DNA of 64,000 nucleotides. Source: Planctomycetota bacterium (GTDB lineage Bacteria > Planctomycetota > Planctomycetia > Pirellulales > PLA5). The notes beneath the pieces are model-generated. The model worked only from the letters and a program-made list of their open reading frames with translations, made no database searches and was not told the origin of the DNA. The stretch is taken from assembly GCA_003576845.1 (NCBI GenBank), contig QEVJ01000022.1:1-64000 (forward strand), in the 5' to 3' direction. The translations under genes and the position numbers were made by a program. This document shows positions 38,692 to 46,138 of the stretch, piece by piece. Positions within the stretch are counted from its first letter, which is position 1. Each line of letters starts with the position of its first letter.

Positions 38692-39225
38692 ATGAAATGC
38701 CAAAAGTGCGACAAGCTCGCCACATTTCATATCACGGAGCTGACCGGTGGACCCGGCGGCGCTCTCGTCGAGCTCCACCTTTGCGAGGACCACGCCCGCC
38801 AGTATTTGACCCAAGCCGACGACTCGCCGGACGAAAAGCAAAGCATGGCCGGGGCGCTTGCCCAACAGCTTCAAGTCGGCCAGACGGCGGAGGAGCTTTC
38901 GCGGCTCGACCGCCAGGCTTGCCCCGTTTGCGGGATCACGTTTTACGAGTTCCGCAGCAAGGGCCGCCTCGGCTGTCCGCACGATTACACGTGCTTCGAA
39001 AAGGAGCTGATGCCGCTCATCGCCAATATCCACGGCGAGACCGAGCACATCGGCAAGACGCCCAAACGGGCTCCGCAACAAACCGAAAACCGCACGAAGC
39101 TGATCCGCCTCCGCCGCGAAATGAAGGAAGCCGTCGCCGCTGAGGAATACGAACGCGCCACCGAACTCCGCGACCAAATCAAGCGCATCGAACAAGGTCT
39201 GGAATCGGCAGCCGAGGAAAAGTAG
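38692..39225 (+). CDS. mcsA: McsA-like zinc and UVR-motif activator protein
   Basis: Activator of the protein-arginine kinase McsB, 177 aa. N-terminal zinc-binding pairs CQKCDK and CEDH are followed by CPVCG and CPHDYTCF. The C-terminus holds a UVR motif (EYERATELRDQIKRIE). The start fixes the first CxxC pair at residues 3-6. mcsB follows 197 bases later on the same strand with a repeat hairpin between them. In Firmicutes the pair works with CtsR and ClpC; neither is in this window. Confidence 0.92.
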   Translation: MKCQKCDKLATFHITELTGGPGGALVELHLCEDHARQYLTQADDSPDEKQSMAGALAQQLQVGQTAEELSRLDRQACPVCGITFYEFRSKGRLGCPHDYTCFEKELMPLIANIHGETEHIGKTPKRAPQQTENRTKLIRLRREMKEAVAAEEYERATELRDQIKRIEQGLESAAEEK

Positions 39226-39235
39226 GTCGAAGTTA

Positions 39236-39359
39236 AGAATGCAAAATGCAGAATGAAAAATGAAAAATGAGGAATGCGATGACGAACGCAAGATGACGAC
39301 CGAGCTTGACAGCATTCTGCATTCTTCATTTTGCATTCTTCATTCTGCCTTCTGCATTT
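39236..39359. repeat. AT-rich GAATGCAGAATG hairpin repeat between mcsA and mcsB
   Basis: Units such as GCAGAATGAAAAATGAAAAA on the left are mirrored by GCATTCTTCATTTTGCATTC on the right, with a 35-base spacer. It resembles the elements near 49440 and 60150. Confidence 0.88.
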
Positions 39360-39422
39360 CCTCCGCGCCTCTGCTCCTTTGCGGTTGAAATTCGCCAGGA
39401 ATTGGAAAGGAACGAGTCCGCC

Positions 39423-40508
39423 GTGAATCTGCCGCTCGAAGAACTGGTGCATCGTTCGGGCGAGTGGCTGCGCGGCACCGGTCCGGAGTCGGACATCGTC
39501 ATCAGCAGCCGTATCCGCCTCGCCCGCAACCTCGCGGATTTTCCGTTCATCCGCCGCGCGAGCGATGCCGACAAGGCGCAGATCGAACGCATTCTCCGCG
39601 AGACGACCGCCAAGCTCGACGATGTCGGCGATCTCGCGTACTACGACGTGCAGGGCCTCGAAGGACTCGATCGCCAGTTTCTCGTCGAGCGGCACCTCAT
39701 CAGTCGCGAACACGCCGACAACGAAGGCGCCCGCGGCGTGGCGATCGACCATAGCGAGCGCGTCAGCCTGATGGTCAACGAAGAGGACCACTTGCGGATC
39801 CAGGTGATGCACAGCGGGCTCGATCTCGACTCGGCCTGGGCAGAGATCGACCGCGTCGACGACCAAATCGAATCGAAGGTTACGTACGCCTTCCATCCCA
39901 AGCTCGGTTATCTGACGGCCTGCCCCACGAACGTCGGCACGGGCTTGCGCGTGAGCGTCATGCTCCACCTGCCCGCGTTGGTGGTCACGCGGCAGATCGA
40001 AAAGGTCTTCCGCAGCTTGCAGAAGATCAGCCTGGCCGTCCGCGGTCTGTACGGCGAAGGCTCGCAGGCGATGGGCGATTTCTACCAGATATCCAACCAG
40101 CTTACGCTCGGCCGCACCGAAGAGGACCTCGTCAAGCAAGTCGCCGACATCGTGCCCGTGCTGATCGACTACGAGCGTAAAGCCCGCGAGTTTTTGGTGA
40201 AGGAAAGCCACAAAGACCTGCACGACCGCGTGAGCCGGGCGTACGGCATCCTTTGCACGGCGCAGAAGATCAGCAGCGAAGAGACGATGCACCTGCTCTC
40301 CAGCGTCCGCATGGGTGTGAACCTTGGCCTGATCAAGGACGTCGAAATGGCGTCGATCAACCAGTTGTTCATCCACACGCAGCCGGCCCATTTGCAGAAG
40401 CTTCGCGGCATGGAGCTGAGCACGTCGGACCGAAACGTGGAGCGGGCGATGTACCTAAGGCAGATGCTCGCCAAACGCAGCGGCAACGGGGATCCGGCGG
40501 CGAACTAG
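39423..40508 (+). CDS. mcsB: Protein arginine kinase McsB
   Basis: ATP:guanido phosphotransferase-fold kinase that phosphorylates protein arginines to mark substrates for Clp proteolysis; 361 aa. Motifs seen are VISSRIRLARNLADFPF, NEEDHLRIQVMHSG and CPTNVGTGLRVSVMLHLPAL. The GTG start was chosen because it directly precedes the conserved N-terminus (LPLEELVHRSGEWLRG) and has AAAGGA upstream; the frame is open further upstream only through repeat DNA. Confidence 0.95.
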   Translation: MNLPLEELVHRSGEWLRGTGPESDIVISSRIRLARNLADFPFIRRASDADKAQIERILRETTAKLDDVGDLAYYDVQGLEGLDRQFLVERHLISREHADNEGARGVAIDHSERVSLMVNEEDHLRIQVMHSGLDLDSAWAEIDRVDDQIESKVTYAFHPKLGYLTACPTNVGTGLRVSVMLHLPALVVTRQIEKVFRSLQKISLAVRGLYGEGSQAMGDFYQISNQLTLGRTEEDLVKQVADIVPVLIDYERKAREFLVKESHKDLHDRVSRAYGILCTAQKISSEETMHLLSSVRMGVNLGLIKDVEMASINQLFIHTQPAHLQKLRGMELSTSDRNVERAMYLRQMLAKRSGNGDPAAN

Positions 40509-40678
40509 CTTCGTTTACGACGTTTGGCTTGGTTTCTTACACACAGAGGGCACGGAGGGCACGGAGAAGGTCGCCATGATGCTCCGCATGATGGATGGCG
40601 GCGAATGTTGAGATGGTTAACCTTGCGGCCGACGAACGGTTCGCATCGTAGGTGGTCACAGTTCCGTCGAGGTCGACA

Positions 40679-41248
40679 ATGAACGCGAGGCGAAGATTTG
40701 CCGGCGCTGCGGCTTTATGTGCGTGCATGATGCCCGGCACATTTGCATCCCGTGCGTTTTCCGCCGAGGGCATCGATCCCGTTACGCTCATGGCCATCGG
40801 CGACGACGAATCGGACTACGTCGTGTTCGACCACGTCGCCGACCCGGCAAGAGCGACGCGGCTGCGGTTCGTCGGCGTGGCGCAAAGCCGGCAGCCGGGC
40901 TACGACTATCCGGTCGGCATTTCGCTGGCGTTTGTCGTGCCGACGGGGGAATTCCGTTACGACTATTATCCGAATCCTTACGATTGGCATTACTCGTTGC
41001 CGCAGCCGACCGAGGGCGGCGAGTACGTCAGCGTACCGATCGACATTTCATACGAGCTGCCATTTTCGCCGGAGCGCGTCGGCATGTTCGTCGAAGGTTA
41101 CGGACCGGCGGATCGTTCGTTCGTCGAGGGCACGTTCTTTCACACCGTGGTTCCTGAGCCGTCAGCAGTGGTGCTCGCCCTGGGCGTGCTAACGGTCGGT
41201 GTTCCGTTGGCGTGGCGTCGTTTTCACTCACCTCGCGCAGCCGAATGA
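40679..41248 (+). CDS. PEP-CTERM sorting-signal protein
   Basis: Secreted protein of 189 aa. A signal sequence (AGAAALCACMMPGTFASRAFSA) precedes a beta-rich domain of unknown function. The C-terminus is a full PEP-CTERM signal: VPEPSAVVLALGVLTVGVPL followed by the basic cluster AWRR. It is expected to be processed by an exosortase, none of which is in the window. CGAGG precedes the chosen ATG. Confidence 0.88.
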   Translation: MNARRRFAGAAALCACMMPGTFASRAFSAEGIDPVTLMAIGDDESDYVVFDHVADPARATRLRFVGVAQSRQPGYDYPVGISLAFVVPTGEFRYDYYPNPYDWHYSLPQPTEGGEYVSVPIDISYELPFSPERVGMFVEGYGPADRSFVEGTFFHTVVPEPSAVVLALGVLTVGVPLAWRRFHSPRAAE

Positions 41249-41340
41249 GCCGTATTTCGCTCGACCCGTCCTACGTTCTGCGTTTGACTCACTGTGCGGT
41301 CGACTTCCGAATGCTTCTTTTGGGCGAGGACCGAATACAT

Positions 41341-41523
41341 ATGAAACTGTCCTTGAATATGGGAATCTGGATCCCGTTCGTCATCAGCGTTGCCGTCGTA
41401 GCGTGGAACGAGTTCGTGGTACCGCCGGGCGAGCGCTATCCTTTCTTGTCGACGCTGCCATTTTTGTTTACCGGTGTGGTGTTTTCCAGAGTTCTTGCCG
41501 AATTGAGGAAGCGCGACACTTAG
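41341..41523 (+). CDS. Small two-TM membrane protein
   Basis: Predicted membrane protein of 60 aa with two hydrophobic segments (IWIPFVISVAVVAWNEFVV and FLSTLPFLFTGVVFSRVL) around a short loop. GAGGA lies ten bases before the ATG. An in-frame ATG at 41245 overlaps the previous stop and would add 32 residues without a good Shine-Dalgarno. Function unknown. Confidence 0.55.
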   Translation: MKLSLNMGIWIPFVISVAVVAWNEFVVPPGERYPFLSTLPFLFTGVVFSRVLAELRKRDT

Positions 41524-41532
41524 CCGCGGTTG

Positions 41533-41557
41533 GTAGGCCGCACTTCGTTCGGCCCAC
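41533..41557. repeat. Divergent GTGGGTCG-family repeat (copy 4)
   Basis: A variant reading GTAGGCCGCACTTCGTTCGG and ending CCCAC, ten bases after the small membrane-protein stop. Confidence 0.75.
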
Positions 41558-41643
41558 CCCATGTGCGCCGAGAGTAACAAATGCGGGCGTGCTTGTCGGT
41601 TCGACGTTGAAACTGGCGTTTGGCACATTGCCCGCGGTGTGTT

Positions 41644-41657
41644 CTCCGGGGGCTAAG
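41644..41657. repeat. Half-unit of the TTAGCCCCCGG repeat
   Basis: CTCCGGGGGCTAAG matches one arm of the hairpins at 38419 and 51203. It lies 29 bases upstream of mqnE. Confidence 0.6.
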
Positions 41658-41685
41658 TGACGTTGTGACTTATTGAGGGTGTTGG

Positions 41686-42882
41686 ATGATCGTTGTATCC
41701 CGCGAACAGCCCGTGATGGCTGCGATTCGCTCGAAGGTCGAAGCCGGCGAGCGGCTTTCGTTCGAGGATGGGTTGTATTTGTCTCGGCCGGACGTGCCGC
41801 TGGGCGAGGTGGCGGAGCTTGCCAACCTCGTCCGCGAACGGAAGAACGGGAATCTCGCCTTCTACAACATCAATACGCACCTCAACGCGACGAACGTCTG
41901 CGTCTATCGCTGCTCGTTCTGCGCCTTCCGCGCCGATTTGCGGGACGAGCGCGGATATTTGATGTCGGACGAGCAGATCCTCGCCCGCGGGCAAGAGGCG
42001 ATGGATATCGGCGCGACGGAAATGCACATCGTCGGCGGCTTGCACCACCAGATGAAGTACGACTGGTATGTGCATCTCGTGCGGCTGTTGCACGAAGCAT
42101 TTCCGCGGCTGCATCTGAAGGCGTGGACCGCGGTCGAAATCCACTGGTTCGCCCACATGACGAAGAAGCCGTATCGGGCGATTCTCGAAGATATGCTCGC
42201 TGCGGGCTTGGGTTCGATGCCCGGCGGCGGGGCGGAGATTTTTCATCCCGAGGTGCGGCGGCAGATTTGCGAGCACAAGGCCGACGCCACGCCGTGGCTC
42301 GAAATTCATCGCACGGCCCACGAGCTCGGCCTGCGAACGAACGCCACGATGCTCTACGGGCACATCGAGAACGCCTATCACCGCATCGACCATTTGCTGC
42401 GGCTCCGCGAGCTTCAGGATGAGACCGGCGGCTTCCAGACGTTCATCCCGCTCGCTTTCCACCCCGACAACACGCGGCTCGACCACATCAAGAAATCCTC
42501 CGCGCCGACGGACCTGCGGACGATGGCGGTGAGCCGGCTGATGCTCGACAACTTCGACCACGTGAAGGCATATTGGATCATGCTCGGCGTCGAAACGGCG
42601 CAGGTGGCGCTGTCCTACGGCGCGGACGATCTCGACGGAACCGTGCGGCACGAGCTCATCTATCACGACGCGGGAGCGAAAACGCCCGAGGCGCTGTCGG
42701 TCGAGGAAATTCGGCGGCTGATCGTCGAGGCCGGGCGGGAGCCGGTGGAGCGGGATACGCTGTACAACCGCGTGGTGAGGACCGGGGCTGGGGACTGGGG
42801 AATAGGGGTCGGGGGTCAGGGGTCGGGGGTCGGGGAGAATGCGGGGGTCGGGATTCGGGATTCGGGATTCGGGGGCCAGTAG
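41686..42882 (+). CDS. mqnE: Aminofutalosine synthase (radical SAM)
   Basis: First committed radical-SAM step of the futalosine route to menaquinone; 398 aa. The cluster motif CVYRCSFCAF is intact, with HLNATNVC before it and GGLHHQMKYDWY and AWTAVEIHWFAHMTKKP as family motifs. The last 33 residues (about 366-398, RTGAGDWGIGVGGQGSGVGE and on) are glycine-rich and encoded entirely by G-rich genomic repeats, so the native C-terminus has been replaced or extended. No other menaquinone gene is adjacent. Confidence 0.95.
   Translation: MIVVSREQPVMAAIRSKVEAGERLSFEDGLYLSRPDVPLGEVAELANLVRERKNGNLAFYNINTHLNATNVCVYRCSFCAFRADLRDERGYLMSDEQILARGQEAMDIGATEMHIVGGLHHQMKYDWYVHLVRLLHEAFPRLHLKAWTAVEIHWFAHMTKKPYRAILEDMLAAGLGSMPGGGAEIFHPEVRRQICEHKADATPWLEIHRTAHELGLRTNATMLYGHIENAYHRIDHLLRLRELQDETGGFQTFIPLAFHPDNTRLDHIKKSSAPTDLRTMAVSRLMLDNFDHVKAYWIMLGVETAQVALSYGADDLDGTVRHELIYHDAGAKTPEALSVEEIRRLIVEAGREPVERDTLYNRVVRTGAGDWGIGVGGQGSGVGENAGVGIRDSGFGGQ
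42783..42877. repeat. Composite G-rich repeat at the 3' end of mqnE (copy 7)
   Basis: GGGGCTGGGGACT, then GGGGTCGGGGGTCAGGGGTC units, then three GGGATTC heptamers. It has the same module order as the uvrA copies, but here the G-rich strand is the coding strand, giving VGIRDSGFGG instead of PESRIPNP. The stop codon lies just beyond. Confidence 0.9.
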
Positions 42883-42933
42883 TGGACAGTGGGCAATGCT
42901 GTACCCGTTCCTCACTGCGGCGAAGAGTTCTGT

Positions 42934-43179
42934 ATGGACAACGAACCACACGACGTGGCAGATACTGACCGCGAGCGGATTGCCCGGTTGGAGCGGTCCG
43001 TTTGGTGGCTGAAAGCCGCGGTCATCGGACTGCTGTGTTGCGTTCTGTTTCCGGTCGTCGCCAGCGTGACCTTTGGCGTGCTGTTCGTCGTCGGCGTTGC
43101 CGGAGGGACGGTCGCCTTCATCGTTGGCGTCATGTGCCTGCTCGAATGGTGGTTTGGCCGCAGCCGGGCCGAGCCGTAA
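42934..43179 (+). CDS. Small membrane protein with two TM segments
   Basis: Protein of 81 aa. An acidic, polar N-terminus containing a short possible coiled coil (DRERIARLERSVWWLKAAV) is followed by two hydrophobic segments (VIGLLCCVLFPVVASVTFGV and VAGGTVAFIVGVMCLLEWWF). Function unknown. It starts 51 bases after mqnE. Confidence 0.6.
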   Translation: MDNEPHDVADTDRERIARLERSVWWLKAAVIGLLCCVLFPVVASVTFGVLFVVGVAGGTVAFIVGVMCLLEWWFGRSRAEP

Positions 43180-43357
43180 GCGCGAAGTCAACAGATTCCA
43201 GATCAACGGGATGCCGGCACGCCTCGCTGGTTGGGATTCGACGCTTGGAAACGGGGCATTTTGTCCGTCGGCCGCGAACCAATTGCCGCATGCGTGCGTC
43301 GTGTAGGTGTCGCGCGTGTGAAAACGGCGGTTTTCGTGGGTGCGGCGAGTTTTTCTC

Positions 43358-43386
43358 TTGCCGCGATTGCGGATTGTGAGTTAAAT
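43358..43386 (+). promoter_or_regulatory. Candidate sigma-70 promoter for the structured RNA
   Basis: TTGCCG (43358-43363), a 17-base spacer and TTAAAT (43381-43386). A second, weaker pair with the same TTGCCG and spacing (43436-43441 and 43459-43464, ATAAAT) lies closer to the structured region. The surrounding 300 bases show no convincing gene. Confidence 0.35.
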
Positions 43387-43505
43387 GCAGTTAGACGTAT
43401 CGCGCTTACGCGGCGCGATGGACTAGAGGCCCGATTTGCCGGTCGCTTCTTCTGGCGAATAAATGCCCGGCGTCGGGGAGGTTCTAGTGGAAAGGAGGTG
43501 GTCCT

Positions 43506-43547
43506 TTGAGTTGTATCTGTAAGAGCCAGCGAGGTGGTTGCGGCTGA
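43506..43547 (+). CDS. Possible 13-aa cysteine-rich peptide
   Basis: TTG preceded at seven bases by AGGAGG (43493-43498) opens a frame reading MSCICKSQRGGCG and then TGA. The Shine-Dalgarno lies in the P1 helix of the candidate RNA, so translation could be gated by folding. The peptide may be fortuitous. Confidence 0.2.
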   Translation: MSCICKSQRGGCG

Positions 43548-43649
43548 GGATAGCCGGCGGGCTGCCCAGCCTCGACGCAAGTCGTCCCGGCAGCCACCCA
43601 ACTCGTATGAGGATCACCTAAAAAACGATCCTAACAGCGAGCAACAAAA

Positions 43650-43696
43650 CGGGCCTGGTCACCCTTCGCGGCGGCCAGGCCCGTGCTTTTTTCCCG
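43650..43696 (+). terminator. Intrinsic terminator
   Basis: Stem ACGGGCCTGG / CCAGGCCCGT (10 bp; 43649-43658 and 43675-43684), a 16-base loop and then GCTTTTTTC. It is the only classical Rho-independent terminator noticed in the window. Confidence 0.85.
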
Positions 43697-43911
43697 CATC
43701 GTGGAACTCTCGGCGGCCTTGGGTCGTCTATCTCCACGTGCATCGCGTCGTGCTGCGTTCTCTGCCGCAAGGCGAGCCGGCGACTGGTTCGCCCCGCGAG
43801 TCCCCCGCTTGTCCGCTGCGCTCGCGGTGCGCGCCGGATACGATGTCGACAACATTTCGTGTGCGAAGAACCGCGTTACCCAACCCCGCTCCGATTCGAG
43901 GAATCCCTGCC

Positions 43912-44502
43912 ATGAAAACCGCCTGCCGATCGGTCGTTTTTTCCGCCGCAATCTTGTCCGCCGCCGCGTCGCTCGTTGCGTGCGACAGGCCGACGAATGC
44001 ATCCGCCAATCAAGCCGGCGAGAAGAGGCCGACCGCTGCCGACCTCGCCGTCCATAAGCCGCTTGCGGCGCTGATCGCCGAGGCGGACGCGCTGGTCCTG
44101 TACGAAGGCCTGCCGCACCAGCTTTGGGAAAGTGACCTGCTTGCGTCGGAGAAGGCGTCCAAGAAAACGGTCGCGCTGCACGACTATCCATTCTACGCCG
44201 ACGCGATCGCAGCCGACGGCGACGACGCGAAAACGTTGACGGCGATTTTGTCCGACGCCAAGTCGCTCACGCCCTACGCCGGTCCCAAACGCTGCGGCGG
44301 GTTTCATCCCGACTGGTGCCTCGAATGGCAAGCCGGCGGCGAAAAAGTACAATGCCAACTCTGCTTCGGCTGCCAGGAAGTGAAGTTTTTTTCGACCAAG
44401 CATGTGTTGCACGCTGACCTGTCGGCCGCGGCGTCCGAGCGACTCGCATCGGTCCTCAAGGATTACCGCGAGCAACGGCCGCAGCGCGCTCGCGAGCAAT
44501 GA
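43912..44502 (+). CDS. Cysteine-rich lipoprotein
   Basis: Lipoprotein of 196 aa and unknown function, with lipobox ASLVAC. The mature C-terminal half has a conserved-looking cysteine cluster (CGGFHPDWCLEW, CQLCFGCQEVKFF), possibly for metal or disulfides. The frame is open for 378 bases upstream across the terminator, so the ATG at the signal peptide was chosen. The gene lies 215 bases after the structured RNA and could be controlled by it. Confidence 0.8.
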   Translation: MKTACRSVVFSAAILSAAASLVACDRPTNASANQAGEKRPTAADLAVHKPLAALIAEADALVLYEGLPHQLWESDLLASEKASKKTVALHDYPFYADAIAADGDDAKTLTAILSDAKSLTPYAGPKRCGGFHPDWCLEWQAGGEKVQCQLCFGCQEVKFFSTKHVLHADLSAAASERLASVLKDYREQRPQRAREQ

Positions 44503-44570
44503 TATGCGAGTAGCGCGCGATTTGCGCGGTTCGTCGCCGCGGCGTCGCTGTTTGTCGCTGGTTATTTGAA

Positions 44571-44593
44571 GGCGCGCGAAGATTACGCGCGCC
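44571..44593. repeat. Perfect hairpin between convergent genes
   Basis: GGCGCGCG, loop AAGATTA, CGCGCGCC, eight perfect pairs. It is placed in the 110-base gap between the lipoprotein gene and the opposing nuclease gene, with no U-tract. Confidence 0.9.
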
Positions 44594-44612
44594 CTGACGC
44601 CGTTACGCGGAA

Positions 44613-45611
44613 TTACTCCTCGTGGTCTTCGGCGGCGGTGGGGTTTGCCGGGGGACCTTTGTAGAGCTTGCGGCTGAGATTCTGCTGGAACGGCGTCCAG
44701 GCGCTGTCGACGTTCGGGTCGTCGCGCATCAGTTGGTCGAAGCTGTGCAATTTCGCGTCCAGGTCGTCGATGTGCGAGAGCGCGACCGCTTCGAGCGTCA
44801 TCGGCAACTTTGGGCTGCCGAATTCGTAGCTGCCGTGGTGGCTGAGGATCATGTGCTTGATCCGCAGCACCGTTTCATGGGGAATGGGTTGACCCGAGAG
44901 GCGTTCGGCCTCGCGGACCTTGGCGTCGAGGATGCCCGCGCCCATGACGAGGTGGCCGATCAACTGCCCTTCGTCGGTATAGCCGAAATCGCGCTCGTAG
45001 CTTAGCTCGTCGATCTTGCCGACGTCGTGCAGAAAGACTCCGACGCGGAGCACTTCGGCATCGACCTGCGGGTACAGGTCGGCGATGCGGCGAGTGACTT
45101 CGAGCATGTTCACCACGTGTTCGAGCAATCCGCCGCGATAGGCGTGGTGATTCTTCACCGCGGCGGGCGCCGCGGTGAACTTCCGCATGAACGCTTCGTC
45201 GAGCAGGAAGCAATCGACGAGATTCCGCAAATGCGGATTGCGGACCTCGCGGAGCAGCTCGGTGAGGCGGACGGTGAGCTGGTCGATCTGCCGATTGCTG
45301 ACGCGGAGGAAATCTTCCTCGTTGACCGTCGACGGCGCGACCCGGTCGATCGACGTGACGATGAGCTGCATGTCGCCGTTGTAAAGCTGGGCCGTGCCCG
45401 TGACGCTGACGTAATCCCCGTTGTCGAAGTTGCGGTACACCTGATCGTTGGCGTTCCACATCATGCCGTTGATCGAGCCGCTGCGATCGACGAGTTGGAC
45501 CTGCAAGTACAGATTCCCGTTGCGGTTGGGACGCAATTGCTTGTTGCAGGCCAGGAAGATCTGATCGACCTGTTCCTTGGGGGCGAGTTGACTGACGAAC
45601 CGACGAGACAT
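44613..45611 (-). CDS. YhaM-like 3'-5' exoribonuclease (OB fold + HD domain)
   Basis: Predicted exoribonuclease of 332 aa. An OB-type nucleic-acid-binding domain (YLQVQLVDRSGSINGMMWNA through MQLIVTSIDRV) is followed by an HD domain (HHAYRGGLLEHVVNMLEV, then VFLHDVGKIDEL and ILSHHGSYEFGSP). This matches the YhaM family of RNA-processing enzymes. The ATG encoding MSRRFVSQ follows AAAGGG; the TTG codon just upstream is less likely. It is convergent with the lipoprotein gene. Confidence 0.92.
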   Translation of the reverse strand: MSRRFVSQLAPKEQVDQIFLACNKQLRPNRNGNLYLQVQLVDRSGSINGMMWNANDQVYRNFDNGDYVSVTGTAQLYNGDMQLIVTSIDRVAPSTVNEEDFLRVSNRQIDQLTVRLTELLREVRNPHLRNLVDCFLLDEAFMRKFTAAPAAVKNHHAYRGGLLEHVVNMLEVTRRIADLYPQVDAEVLRVGVFLHDVGKIDELSYERDFGYTDEGQLIGHLVMGAGILDAKVREAERLSGQPIPHETVLRIKHMILSHHGSYEFGSPKLPMTLEAVALSHIDDLDAKLHSFDQLMRDDPNVDSAWTPFQQNLSRKLYKGPPANPTAAEDHEE

Positions 45612-45745
45612 CAAAACCCTTTCGGCGAACGGACGGCGATGCGTATTGGCGCGTGCTAAGGGAGCCAGAGTTTACGGTCGAATTCCCCGGGCGGCAAGTT
45701 AGCGGCTTGTGAGCCTCGGTGCAGAGTCGCGGCACACGCGCGCTT

Positions 45746-46138
45746 CTAAAACGGAACGTTGCCGACGGGGGAAATCACCGCGTCGGCAGTTCCGATGGTT
45801 TCGTCGGTCCCGAGAGCCGCTTCGATGCCATTGAGCACCCTGTCCCAACCAGTTACGCAACGTTCCGCATCCCGAAAGAGCGCGAGCAACGTGGACCACC
45901 TTTCGTCGTCGCCCTGAGTAGCCGACCAACTTCCCACGACTTGCCCTTCGGGGCTCGTCACGGAAACGAATACTTCGTCGGGTTCCGCCTGGGGAGAAAA
46001 ATAACCGATGTCGACCCCTCCGCTGGGCAATCGTACGCCGTAGCGATTCTCGCCACTTCGCAGCCAATTCACGCGATTTGCCCGCGACTTCGCCAAGAGG
46101 CGCTCGCAGATGTTCAGAATCTTTTCGTCGGGAATCAC
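45746..46138 (-). CDS. Hypothetical protein coupled to an upstream membrane protein
   Basis: Soluble protein of 130 aa, not recognised. Its GTG start overlaps the upstream TGA (GTGA), and AAGGAG lies eight bases before, so translation is coupled. The sequence is mixed alpha/beta (EKILNICERLLAKSRANRVN, YGVRLPSGGVDIGYFSPQAE) without catalytic motifs. Co-expression with the membrane protein suggests a complex. No homologue came to mind. Confidence 0.65.
   Translation of the reverse strand: MIPDEKILNICERLLAKSRANRVNWLRSGENRYGVRLPSGGVDIGYFSPQAEPDEVFVSVTSPEGQVVGSWSATQGDDERWSTLLALFRDAERCVTGWDRVLNGIEAALGTDETIGTADAVISPVGNVPF

Larger units (their letters stand above)
43471..43697 (+). ncRNA. Candidate structured RNA ending in an intrinsic terminator
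   Basis: Three helices nest by inspection. P1 is AGGUGGUCCU (43496-43505) with AGGAUCACCU (43610-43619). P2 is GAGUUG (43508-43513) with CAACUC (43599-43604). P3 is GGUGGUUGC (43533-43541) with GCAGCCACC (43590-43598). P1 and P3 each include a G-U pair. Inside P3 are GGCU-loop-AGCC (43542-43555), CGGG/CCCG (43558-43561, 43586-43589) and a perfect CGAC-GCAA-GUCG GNRA hairpin (43573-43584). A terminator follows. GGAUCACCU equals the 3'-terminal 16S rRNA core. GAUCC at 43627-43631 can compete for the P1 3' strand. The 5' end is a guess. It could instead be a leader of the lipoprotein gene at 43912. No covariation test was possible. Confidence 0.55.

Noticed and set aside
43231-43509. A 92-aa gene upstream of the structured RNA
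   Set aside because: It has no Shine-Dalgarno, has an Arg-rich C-terminus, and runs through the candidate promoters into helix P1.
43491-43620. SRP RNA, tmRNA or 6S RNA
   Set aside because: No SRP domain IV motif, no tRNA-like alanine acceptor, and no central open bubble of the 6S type was found.
43534-44502. A 322-aa protein beginning at the structured RNA
   Set aside because: The frame runs through a strong intrinsic terminator, and its first 125 residues are low-complexity Arg/Pro/Ser; the lipoprotein signal at 43912 marks the real start.
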